Assembly (NCBI GenBank): GCA_036338025.1
Contig: JAYZDB010000257.1
Location: 1-24,662, forward strand
Direction: 5' to 3'
Length of the DNA: 24,662 nucleotides
DNA from: JAYZDB01 sp036338025
GTDB lineage: Bacteria; Planctomycetota; UBA1135; UBA2386
Made by a program: the position numbers and the translations under genes. Below are positions 1 through 7,801 of the stretch, one piece after another; within the stretch, counting starts at the first letter, position 1; every line of letters starts with the position of its first letter. The notes under the pieces were generated by a model. The model saw only the letters and a program-made list of their open reading frames with translations. It made no database searches and was not told the DNA's origin.

Positions 1-1417
1 CCGTGATCCAGTTGTCGATACGCTCGATTGGCAGGACACCGCGATCCATCCGCAACCGCGCGGTTCGACAACACCCGCTGTGTCCATTGACACGACTCCA
101 CAGTGGATTCGCGGGGGCTACGTCGGCGAGACGGACGGTCAGTAGGTTCTGTCGCGACTTCGTGTTGAAAGTCCGCATTTTCCGAACGCCATCGGGCCAG
201 GAGTACAGCGTCAGAAGGAAAATCACTCCTGTGAAGACACCAAACGCAACGTCCCTCACCCGCCTGGTCCGTTGCCGATAGCTCCACAAGGTGTACAGGA
301 GTCCTACCAGTGCGATTGCGATCCAGAGTGAATGCGTGAAGTAGCGCGGTGCTATGTTGGGTCCGACACCCCGACCGGCACGGGCCAACGCCGTCACGAC
401 ACCGGTTGCAATGCCGAAACCACCGAGACAGATCCAAGGCCAACTGGCCTTCACGGTGGCGTAGCAAGCGCGTTTCCACTGTACCCACACGAGGACCAGT
501 GCGAACAAGAACAACAACAGCATGGCTCCACCGGTCAGGAGGGCCAATTGAACGTTGCCCGCCGGCACATAGGGAACGTAGGGGGCGCCGACCCACGCCA
601 GGAAACACTCCATTACCAACCCTGGCTCATCGAAGACGATATCGAGCGGTGGACTGTCCGGCGGTTTCTTGTAGTCCCAGAAGTAGAAGGCGATGGTGAG
701 GATTGCCAGACCGAGATACACGCTGATCCATTTGAGGATCCTGGTTCTCTGTTCCTTGGCGACTGTCTTCCAACCGGTGAACGGTATCAACATGAAAGGG
801 AATGCCAGGACCCAGAGCAGCATCCCGTTCGAGGGGGAGAAGGTAGCGAGGACGTTGAGCATCGCGCAGGCGATGATCTTGAAACCCATGCTCTTCTGCG
901 GCGAGGTCTGGACCAACAGGCAGAGCGCAAGGCAGCAAGGTGGAATGAACTGCGCCATCTGGGTCGACCACAACCAGTTCTGCCATTGGCTCGACGAAAA
1001 CAGGAGCCCACCGATCAGCAACATGATCCACGGAAACACAAGAGAGCGTCGGCCGAGGCCGACGGGCATTAACTTGAGAAGAGCAAGGAACGTCACAAGC
1101 GCGAAGAGCCAACTCATCACGATGAAAATGGTGACGTGCCAGCCCAGGGTGAATCCCACCGCGACGAAGATCAGTCGCGGAAAGGCGTCCCTGGTCTCGA
1201 TATTCTGCCCGAAGAAATGTTGGTAGATGGACCCCTGCCCCCTGAGGATGTTCTCATAGGTTGATCCCGGAATATCCCAGTCATCCCAGAACGGAACGTC
1301 GACCGAGAAATGTAGAAGCAGGAAGAGAAGCGTCAGTGCCGGCAGGAACACAATCGTCCAGCCTGTGACGGACCGTACGGACACAGCCGTTTTCGCGTTC
1401 AAGACTCGTGGACCCAT
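1..1417 (-). CDS. Multi-spanning membrane protein, possibly GT-C-like (partial, C-terminus off window)
   Basis: The frame is open from an ATG at 1417 to the window edge, giving 472 codons without a stop, so the C-terminus is missing. A first hydrophobic helix (about residues 17-34, TIVFLPALTLLFLLL) is followed by an acidic loop with VPFWDDWD and then by ETRDAFPRL. Many further hydrophobic segments follow, including FIVMSWLFALVTFLALL and MLLLFLFALVLVWV, and a mid-protein SSSQWQNWLWSTQ motif. In bacterial hypothetical membrane proteins I recognise the same order: an acidic motif after the first helix, an HNEHR..FPRL-like motif, then an xQxENWLWxxQ-like motif. They often sit near glycosyltransferases. 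An acidic residue cluster in the first outer loop is also typical of GT-C glycosyltransferases, so a role in surface glycan assembly is possible but is inference. The product is certain to be a membrane protein; its function is not assigned. Confidence 0.75.
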   Translation of the reverse strand, partial: MGPRVLNAKTAVSVRSVTGWTIVFLPALTLLFLLLHFSVDVPFWDDWDIPGSTYENILRGQGSIYQHFFGQNIETRDAFPRLIFVAVGFTLGWHVTIFIVMSWLFALVTFLALLKLMPVGLGRRSLVFPWIMLLIGGLLFSSSQWQNWLWSTQMAQFIPPCCLALCLLVQTSPQKSMGFKIIACAMLNVLATFSPSNGMLLWVLAFPFMLIPFTGWKTVAKEQRTRILKWISVYLGLAILTIAFYFWDYKKPPDSPPLDIVFDEPGLVMECFLAWVGAPYVPYVPAGNVQLALLTGGAMLLLFLFALVLVWVQWKRACYATVKASWPWICLGGFGIATGVVTALARAGRGVGPNIAPRYFTHSLWIAIALVGLLYTLWSYRQRTRRVRDVAFGVFTGVIFLLTLYSWPDGVRKMRTFNTKSRQNLLTVRLADVAPANPLWSRVNGHSGCCRTARLRMDRGVLPIERIDNWIT

Positions 1418-1591
1418 AGCACCGCCGGGCTTCTAGACGTGGTCATTGCAGATGGGGCGATTTCCGTAACCCATGCAAGATGTCGGACTTCGAGCCTAGT
1501 TCCTGCCGTCACCCGTTGCAAGATCTCGCGCCTGGTTCATGACGACCGATGGAGCGTGACCGATTCGGCGTTTTTGCTCCGCCTCGTTGAC

Positions 1592-1606
1592 TCCTCCCAC
1601 GGAGGA
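1592..1606 (-). terminator. Small hairpin after the 1632-3146 gene
   Basis: A perfect 6-bp inverted repeat (TCCTCC / GGAGGA) with a 3-base loop lies 25 bases beyond the stop codon of the 1632-3146 gene. There is no clear U-tract, so it is only a weak candidate for transcript termination or 3'-end stabilisation. The surrounding 1418-1631 gap shows no gene that I can support. Confidence 0.25.
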
Positions 1607-1631
1607 TCGATTGCAGAGGGTGTGACTCAGC

Positions 1632-3146
1632 TTACTTGGAGGGTGTCGGCCCCTTCGAGTTCTTGCCGGGCTTGCTGCGGAGTGCGCGAAAGTACGAGCG
1701 AACCAGGTCACGCATCCACGGCATCAGCTGTGGCCGTGGGAGGTATCCGACGGGCGCCTGGCGGGGGGTGCGGGCCGAAGCATTGGCCGGCTTGGAGTTT
1801 TCAGCCTGCGGTTCCACCCGCTCCTGGGTGATCTTGGTCTTGCCCGGGTTGGGTCGACCCTTTACGTGATCGGGAATCGGAACCCCGAGCACCAGGGAGG
1901 CGACACCGCGTGACTTCTTTTGTTCGGATGGTCCACCACGACCGTTGGCGTCCGGGTTCTTTGCGTTGCCAAACCCGATTCCCAGGTCACGGTTGACCGG
2001 CGGACGGCGGTCACGGAGGTGGGGTTGCACACCGCCGCGGGCATCCGAGTCATCGAACTCATCGTCGACTTCCTCGTCGTTCTCCAGGTCCTCTTCGTCT
2101 TCGGATGTGACCTGATCCTTGCTATTCCAGGGCGCTGCCGACGGGCTCTTGTTGGAGCCACTGGCTGCTCCGCGTCCGGCGGTGGAGCCGGAATCTTCGT
2201 TTGGCTTCTTTGGCGTTTTGGGAGTCTCTTGCGGCTTGGGCTTCTTGGCCTTCTTGGGTTCTTGCTTCTTTTTCGACTTCTTGCCGGTCTTGCTGGCTTG
2301 TGCCTGGCTGGAGGGTGCGCCGCGAGCTCGACTCTTGCCGCTGGCGGATGCGGCATCGGCGGACTGGCCACTTCCCATTGTGCCCTGGGTCTTCTTTTGT
2401 TCAGCACCCACCTGACTGTCTTGCCGGCTTGGTCGAGCCGTTTGCTGCCGCGGCTGTTGTGCTGTTGTCGCCTTTGGCTCTTCAGGCTTCGGCGTGGGAG
2501 CCTGGCTCTTTGATTCCGGGCGTTGCTTGGCACCGATCGGTTCGAGTTGCGCGACTTGCCTGGTGTTGTCCGGGTCTGTCGGCTTGATGATCGACGTGGG
2601 GGCGGGGATCCAGCAGGCCGCCGCGATGAACATCAGGGCCAGGGAGATCCACACGAGCGCTGCGGACGGCGAACCCACCTGCGTGGTGTACTCGGGGAGC
2701 CCCTGGTTTTTGATCTTCGCGCTGCACGTGGTGGCATCGACCAGGGCGGCGTCCATGAAGGGTGAACGATCTTGCGTGCCCAAGAATTCGGTGGCCGCCC
2801 GCAGGCGGTCGGCTAGATCGTGGCGTGCGTCGGCGGCTGCCAGGGCCATGTCGGCGGAGACGGCCCGTGCCGTGGCAGCCAGGATCTGGATCAGTGCGTA
2901 GAGGGCGCCGGGCACCAGGACGATGGCGCTGAGACCTGGCCACGCGATGTCGGGAAACGGCAGGCCGCCAAGACTCGACAGTCCGAGATACGCGACGAGT
3001 CCCAGCCCCACGAAGGCACTCAGGGTGGCTCCGGATCGCAGTGCCGGCCAGGTCGCCCGTCTGCGATGCTCGCGCCGGAGTACGGCCTTGGCCCGGCTGC
3101 AGATCGCGTCGAGATCGGACTTGAGTTGTTGGTGTGGGCCTGTCAT
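1632..3146 (-). CDS. Membrane protein with long disordered charged tail
   Basis: 504 residues. The N-terminal third is a membrane domain: a basic N-terminus (REHRRRATW), two hydrophobic helices at roughly 37-60 and 68-92, a soluble helical stretch with SADMALAAADARHDLADRLRAA, and a third helix around 165-182. From about 195 to 345 the chain is low-complexity, first Gln/Pro/Thr/Ala-rich and then Lys/Pro-rich, followed by a very acidic run at about 347-370 (EDEEDLENDEEVDDEFDD). The C-terminus has an ordered-looking motif LGVPIPDHVKGRPNPGKTKI near 420-440. I believe similar proteins occur in planctomycetes beside MoxR/DUF58 (Bat-like) genes, but none of those is in this window, so this is recollection rather than proof. 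Its ATG overlaps the stop of the upstream gene by one base (TAATG), which predicts translational coupling. No catalytic motif is visible. Confidence 0.8.
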   Translation of the reverse strand: MTGPHQQLKSDLDAICSRAKAVLRREHRRRATWPALRSGATLSAFVGLGLVAYLGLSSLGGLPFPDIAWPGLSAIVLVPGALYALIQILAATARAVSADMALAAADARHDLADRLRAATEFLGTQDRSPFMDAALVDATTCSAKIKNQGLPEYTTQVGSPSAALVWISLALMFIAAACWIPAPTSIIKPTDPDNTRQVAQLEPIGAKQRPESKSQAPTPKPEEPKATTAQQPRQQTARPSRQDSQVGAEQKKTQGTMGSGQSADAASASGKSRARGAPSSQAQASKTGKKSKKKQEPKKAKKPKPQETPKTPKKPNEDSGSTAGRGAASGSNKSPSAAPWNSKDQVTSEDEEDLENDEEVDDEFDDSDARGGVQPHLRDRRPPVNRDLGIGFGNAKNPDANGRGGPSEQKKSRGVASLVLGVPIPDHVKGRPNPGKTKITQERVEPQAENSKPANASARTPRQAPVGYLPRPQLMPWMRDLVRSYFRALRSKPGKNSKGPTPSK

Positions 3147-5506
3147 TACCTCGGCCCCCGGTCAGCTGGGCTCTTGGCGTTGACTTGCACCGCCTGCAGG
3201 ACCTCGAGAGTCAGCGGGTCGCGCAGGAATGCGACGATGGACACCTGCCGCGGATCGATCCGCGTTGAGAGGCGGGTTGTGTTCTTGTTATTGGTCTTCT
3301 CGTAATTGGTGAGAAAGGCTTCGTTGCTCTTTTGGATATCCGTCAACGATTTCTTGAAACCAAACTTCATTGCGCCATCCACGATGCGGAGCGGTATGCC
3401 GTCGACTTTACCGGTGAGTTCGGTACGCGCCACCATCCGGTGTACGACAACCTTGCCTTTGCCGGGATAGAGGACACCCCGTTCGGCCAGCACTACTTGC
3501 AGGTTGAGACCAGAGACTGACGGACCCTTGACGAGAATTTCACCTTCGACATTGACGCCGTCGATCTTGGCTGATGCGGTGATGGTGAAGGCCGCGTCCT
3601 GGCTCAGGTGACGTATGACTGCCCGCTTGTTGGCATTGTAGATCTTCTCGGCATCGCGAGCCCGGCCAGCGCCTGGCGCGGTGAGTTGCCCGTTGATCTT
3701 GGTGTAGACAGGTCGTGTGTCTCGGTAGAGACCCGCTGTCGCCAACGACAACTCGTTGATCAAGGCCGATGGCTCGGGGTCTGGCACGTGATAGGTCAGC
3801 ACCGCCACCCGGCTGCGTGGGAAGTGCGACAGGATACCCTCCTGGCCCATGACGCCGCCGACGTTGAAACTGCGCCAGCCCTCCTGCAAACGGCGACCGA
3901 AATGTGGATTGGTAAACAGTTCAAGCAGGACGACACGGTTCGTCGCCGTGTTGTCATCCGGTTTGAACTTGCTCGCGGCGCCGAAGTTGTAGACCTTGCC
4001 AGCGATCAGTTTGTCGACCAGATCGACGGACAGGGCTGCTGCACCGGTTGCGTGCTGGACCCGTTCCAATCCAGCGATGGCGAGAGGACCGCTTTCTGGC
4101 TGGATCACCGCCTGCACGTAGCGAGACATGGCGCGCTTGTAGCGCTTCTGGCTCTCGTAGAACTGGCCGAGGTGTAGGTTGATCATGCCGTCTTGAGGCA
4201 GGCCGAAGGCCGCGGACAAGAGGTGTTCCCAGGCCTTGTCGCTCCGCTTCTCTTTCAGCATGAGTTCGCCGAGCTTTGCGTGCAGCTTGTGGACGGACTC
4301 CGGATAGCGATCTTGTCGGCCGCTCTTGATGCCGAGTTCGCCCGCCAGGATTGCGACCTTGGGGCGGCGAGCCTCCAGTAGCATCTTCACGGTGTTCAGC
4401 GCCTCCGTGCTGCGTAGATCGTTGATCCGTGTTTGATCCATCCAGGTGAGGGCAGCTCGAAAATTTTCCAGGGGCTCACCGCTGTCGATGAGCAGGTGGA
4501 GGAGAATCTCGGAGGTTTCCCGAGCGAGACGCTCACGAGGGTGCTTGTTCAGGACGGCGTTGAGTTCATCGGGGTCGTCGGTTGCGATTGCCTTGAAGAA
4601 GTCGAGGTCGGCGCCGGGGTACTTGGCGGGCGCCGTCTCTGCGATACGCACGAATCTGTTGACGCGGTCAATCTCGACTCGAAAGTTCTCGAGGAGGTTG
4701 ATCCCGATTGTGCCGAGCACGCCATCCGCGTGGACCTGGACGATCTCCGATGGGCGGAACGCTACAAATTGGTGTAGATCGGGGGTCTTCAGCAGGACGG
4801 GGCCGACGTTCCCGCCGGGCTTGTCCAGGTGCTCGCAAATGTCCTCGTCGATGAGCGTGTCGTAGTGACTGGTTGCGATGTTCATGGACAGCAGGCGGTT
4901 GTCCGAGATTCGCACAGGTAGCCAGACCTGATCGTTGGTCACCGTCATCGAGGTGACGATGGTGCCGGGTTCTTGCTCCGGCGGACTGTTGGTGTTCGCT
5001 CGCGGTGGCGTCAAGATTACGAACCCGCGTCGGAGGTCGAACACGACGAAGTAGTTCTTGAGGATCTTGGAGCCGATGGTCCCGACACAGGCGGTCTCAC
5101 CAAGCTCTCTGGAGTAGAGCCTGGTAAAGGCGTCGAGTGCATCCTCATCGCCGTGTTCGCGTCGTTCTACGTCGAGGTTGAAGCCCGCCAGGTGGATCTT
5201 GATCGGTACGCCCTTACCGGTGTCGACACGGATACCGGCAGCGGCCTTGTTGTGAAGTTCCAGACCGCAGCCGCTGTCGAAGTCGAGGAACAGGTTGACC
5301 GGGATGCGACGGAACCTGGTGGAGACTTCACATCGGACCACCAATCGTTCTCCGATGACTCGCACGGGCATGCGAGCTCGCTGCTCGGAATCCTGGGCCA
5401 GCTGGCTGACGGCAGTGGGGGAGACTACCAGCGCTGAGAGGATGAACAGGGGCAGTAGCGGGCTTCGGCACATGGCGAAGAAGGCTCGATTCTTGTTGTT
5501 TGGCAC
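3146..5506 (-). CDS. Secreted protein: tandem retropepsin-like domains, helical repeats, degenerate Omp28/thioredoxin-like C-terminus
   Basis: 786 residues from a GTG at 5506; an ATG at 5473 (residue 12) is an equally plausible start and gives a cleaner signal peptide (MCRSPLLPLFILSALVVS). Residues about 50-175 look like a retropepsin-type aspartic protease fold: LFLDFDSGCGLEL holds a D-S-G active-site-like triplet, and GTIGSKILKNYFVVFDL matches the characteristic second half. Residues about 185-300 repeat the pattern (GVLGTIGINLLENFRVEID), but the Asp-Ser/Thr-Gly triplet is lost. About 305-500 is helical and TPR-like. From about 525, VVLLELFTNPH... followed by VAVLTYHVPDPEP and YTKINGQL has the layout of secreted Omp28-like thioredoxin-fold proteins, except that the usual Cys-x-x-Cys after ELFT is absent. 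The final 150 residues are beta-rich and end with VSIVAFLRDPLTLEVLQAVQV. Export is likely; proteolytic or redox activity is doubtful in two of the three domains. It overlaps the downstream gene by one base. Confidence 0.82.
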   Translation of the reverse strand: MPNNKNRAFFAMCRSPLLPLFILSALVVSPTAVSQLAQDSEQRARMPVRVIGERLVVRCEVSTRFRRIPVNLFLDFDSGCGLELHNKAAAGIRVDTGKGVPIKIHLAGFNLDVERREHGDEDALDAFTRLYSRELGETACVGTIGSKILKNYFVVFDLRRGFVILTPPRANTNSPPEQEPGTIVTSMTVTNDQVWLPVRISDNRLLSMNIATSHYDTLIDEDICEHLDKPGGNVGPVLLKTPDLHQFVAFRPSEIVQVHADGVLGTIGINLLENFRVEIDRVNRFVRIAETAPAKYPGADLDFFKAIATDDPDELNAVLNKHPRERLARETSEILLHLLIDSGEPLENFRAALTWMDQTRINDLRSTEALNTVKMLLEARRPKVAILAGELGIKSGRQDRYPESVHKLHAKLGELMLKEKRSDKAWEHLLSAAFGLPQDGMINLHLGQFYESQKRYKRAMSRYVQAVIQPESGPLAIAGLERVQHATGAAALSVDLVDKLIAGKVYNFGAASKFKPDDNTATNRVVLLELFTNPHFGRRLQEGWRSFNVGGVMGQEGILSHFPRSRVAVLTYHVPDPEPSALINELSLATAGLYRDTRPVYTKINGQLTAPGAGRARDAEKIYNANKRAVIRHLSQDAAFTITASAKIDGVNVEGEILVKGPSVSGLNLQVVLAERGVLYPGKGKVVVHRMVARTELTGKVDGIPLRIVDGAMKFGFKKSLTDIQKSNEAFLTNYEKTNNKNTTRLSTRIDPRQVSIVAFLRDPLTLEVLQAVQVNAKSPADRGPR

Positions 5507-5569
5507 ACCACGCTGTCGCCCGGGGCCACAACTACTCCATCACGGTTCTTGCGGGGATCGGGATCGGGG

Positions 5570-6712
5570 CTACTCGCGCGGCTTGCCGATAACCTTGCCG
5601 AAGGCCCAGTTCGAAGTTTCCATCGCGACCTTGATGCTGGTCTGGTCCGGCACGCTCACGGCGACCGGGATCATACCCTTGCCTCAACAGCTGCCCGGGA
5701 AATGAGCCTGGGCAACCTCCTGTCCTGTGTCAGTGTCAAAGATGGTGAACTTCGGGGAGGCCCCCAAGGGTACCCAGTTTTCGTAGGTCTCGCCGGTCGA
5801 GCCGTAGTACCAGACCTTGTTCGGCTCCAGGTGGACCTTGCCGCTCTTGCGTTGGTAGGCGAACTCTGCCCTGACGGGGCCACCCCAGCAAGCTTGCTGC
5901 TCCTGGCTCTTGGCGATCCGGATCTCCTTCGAGCGGCCGGTGGTCATCTTGACGCGGCTCTTGCCGAGGCCGAGTTCGCCACAGACCATCGAGTAGGCGC
6001 CGACCGGAACCTGCAGGCCGTTGGCGGCGCGCGCCATGTCGAACGAGTGCTTGCCGTCGCGGCTCTTCAGTATCGCGGACAGCACCTTGCCCTTGGTGGT
6101 GCAGCTGAGCTTCAGCGTGCCCGATGGGCCGTCGAACGGCGTGCAGATCAGCGAGGAGTTAGCCTGATCGACCCGGATCGTATACAGCTCTCCGCTGACG
6201 TTGACCACCTCAGACAGGAAGGTCGCCGCGCGGCCAGTGCCGAGGATCAATGCGTCTTGACCGACGTCGGCGAAGCTACCGTTGTTGTCCTGATCGATGA
6301 TGCGGATCTTCTGACCCTTGATCGTGCCGGTGAGGTAGCCGCCGGGAGCGAATTTCCAGCCCTGCTTGTTCTGGAGGCGAACGGCGTAGGCCGAGGAGCC
6401 GGATCGCATGGTGACGAACGCGGTCTTGCCTTCGACGGTGACGTCCGTTGCACCGTCACCATCGGAGTCGATCTGCAGGCGCGTGCCTTCAAGAGCGGTC
6501 TTGAAAACCTGGCCGTGGGTCTTGGTGAAGTCGAAGCCGGTTCCGACAGCGCTCCAGCGCTCGGCCGGGAGTTGCACCTTCCACTTGCGTGTGCCTCGGA
6601 ATTTCAATGGGACGGTGAATGTGGTCTGGGCATCGACCTGGGACGCCGGGGCGCTTGGCTCCTGGGGCATCGCGGTCGAGGTCAGGCAGCAGAGAGATAG
6701 GATCGAGATCAT
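5570..6712 (-). CDS. Secreted beta-rich protein with in-frame TGA; candidate selenoprotein (SCUG motif)
   Basis: From ATG 6712 the frame runs 342 codons to a TGA at 5684-5686. It then continues with no other stop for 37 codons (beginning GKGMIPVAVSVPDQ, ending GKVIGKPRE) to a TAG at 5570-5572. In that extension 33 of 37 codons end in G or C, as in the main frame, so it looks translated. Read through, the protein is 380 residues with Cys342 next to the recoded position 343 and Gly at 344. The start is fixed by an in-frame stop six codons upstream and by AGAGG nine bases before the ATG. The N-terminus resembles a short signal peptide (cleavage perhaps near TAMPQ). The body shows repeated beta-strand patterns, DGDG and DQDNNG aspartate-rich turns, and a WGGPVRAEFAYQRKSG segment. 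I recognise no named domain. Without recoding, the product would be the 342-residue form ending in FPGSC. The gene lies 63 bases upstream of the retropepsin-like gene and may share its transcript. Confidence 0.75.
5647..5668 (-). promoter_or_regulatory. SECIS-like hairpin downstream of in-frame TGA
   Basis: On the mRNA strand, a stem CCGG / CCGG and an inner stem CGC / GCG close a 5-base loop CGUGA. A single U bulges on the 5' side, opposite UG on the 3' side. The loop begins 24 bases after the UGA. As I recall, bacterial SECIS elements lie about 16-37 bases after UGA, have a G in the first two loop positions, and in E. coli fdhF have a bulged U in the upper stem; all three features are present here. 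Folding was done by eye, and GC-rich coding sequence can form such hairpins by chance. Confidence 0.4.
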
Positions 6713-6860
6713 GTGGCTTAGCCTCTGTCAGATAGAAGTCTTCCGACGCGGTTCCAGCTTATCGAATCCGGACCCGGGAATATGTCGAGTTCACGTCTCT
6801 TTGGTCCGCGGTGCATCGAAAATGGCCTTTCTTGACGATTAGCCGTCCCTGGCACTGGAG

Positions 6861-7733
6861 TTACAGGCCTCGATGGTGCTCCGGGCGTAGCCCGATGTCG
6901 CCCGCTAAAGCCCGATCGATGACGTCGATGATCGCGGATCGGTCCCCGGGCAGGGTGCCCCCGATCGGCAGGTAGTTCGAGGCGTGGTTGGTTCGGAAGG
7001 TCGCGCGGGTCGGTCGGCACGCGTCCACGAAGGCCCGTAGTTCTCGCAGCAGGACCTCGGTGCCGGGAACTTCGAACCGACCGGTCTCCTGCAACCTGGC
7101 GATCGGGGTGCCGGCTACGATGGTCAGGGTGAGGGCGGCCAGGTACTCCGGGTCCATCTCGGAGGCCAGGCGCGCGGAGGCGAGGGCGTGTTCCTCGCTG
7201 CGTTCGACACCACCGGCGCCGAGCAGGAAGATCGCGGACATCTGCATGCCAGCTGTCTTGGCCAGGCGGGCTGCCTCGACGTGTTCGTCAAAGGTACTAC
7301 CCTTGGCGATCTGACGGAGCACCAGGTCATCGCCGGACTCCGGCCCGATGTAGAGCAGGCTGAGGCCGAGCCGTCGCAACTCGTCGAGTTCGGCCGGTGA
7401 TTTTTCGAGCACGTTGGTAGCCATCGCGTAGCAGCTGATCTGGCGCAGGCCAGGGAACAACTCGCGACACTTGCCGAGAATCGCGCGCCAGGTGGGCATG
7501 TCCATGACCAGCGCATCGCCATCGGCGACGAAGACCTTCTCGAGGTCTGGCCCATAGGTCTGCTGCGCGAGTTCCAGATCCGCCAATGTCTCGTCGAGAT
7601 CGCGCACCCGGAACTGCTTGTCCCGGTACATGTCGCAGTAGGTGCACTTGTTCCACGAGCATCCGATCGAGGCCTGCAGGATGTACGAATGGGCCTCACT
7701 GGGTGGTCGGTAGAGCTTGCCTTCGTAGCGCAT
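6861..7733 (-). CDS. Radical SAM protein
   Basis: 290 residues from ATG 7733. The 4Fe-4S/SAM motif is GCSWNKCTYCDMY, with Cys25, Cys30 and Cys33 (C-x4-C-x2-C). This spacing is shared by a widespread family with a GCSxNxCxFC signature and is not the more common C-x3-C-x2-C. Downstream the typical TIM-barrel elements are visible: KVFVADGDALVM near 68-80, ISCYAMATNVL, LLYIGPESGDD near 147-157 and SAIFLLGAGG near 190-200, followed by a C-terminal segment with TFRTNHASNYLPIGG. The substrate is unknown; members are often annotated as Elp3/MiaB/NifB-like or coproporphyrinogen-oxidase-like by similarity only. It is cytoplasmic. It lies 68 bases downstream of the mechanosensitive channel gene on the same strand, so it may be co-transcribed with it, with no obvious functional link. 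Confidence 0.88.
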   Translation of the reverse strand: MRYEGKLYRPPSEAHSYILQASIGCSWNKCTYCDMYRDKQFRVRDLDETLADLELAQQTYGPDLEKVFVADGDALVMDMPTWRAILGKCRELFPGLRQISCYAMATNVLEKSPAELDELRRLGLSLLYIGPESGDDLVLRQIAKGSTFDEHVEAARLAKTAGMQMSAIFLLGAGGVERSEEHALASARLASEMDPEYLAALTLTIVAGTPIARLQETGRFEVPGTEVLLRELRAFVDACRPTRATFRTNHASNYLPIGGTLPGDRSAIIDVIDRALAGDIGLRPEHHRGL

Positions 7734-7801
7734 GGAGATTCATCAAGGGGGCTGAGGACAAGACCGCAAGCTCCCCAACGGCAGGGCCCGTGTGTCGCGG
7801 G

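Noticed and set aside
332..1226. + strand open frames at the left edge
   Set aside because: They lie antisense to the long membrane-protein frame, which shows clear hydrophobic periodicity; their own translations are charged and pattern-free.
2180..2480. Repeat-like DNA (many ctt/ttg/cgg units)
   Set aside because: It encodes the Lys/Pro/Gln low-complexity tail in one continuous frame. There are no equal-length repeats with spacers, so it is not a CRISPR or tandem array.
5684..5686. TGA reassigned to an amino acid genome-wide (code 4 or 25)
   Set aside because: Several intact genes in the window terminate at TGA where homology ends and a convergent gene or hairpin begins, so TGA acts as a stop here.
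5549..6700. 383-codon open frame on the + strand
   Set aside because: It is antisense to the secreted-protein gene. It has no recognisable motif or signal peptide and is Asp/Ala/Leu/Val-biased, as expected for the complement of GC-rich codons.
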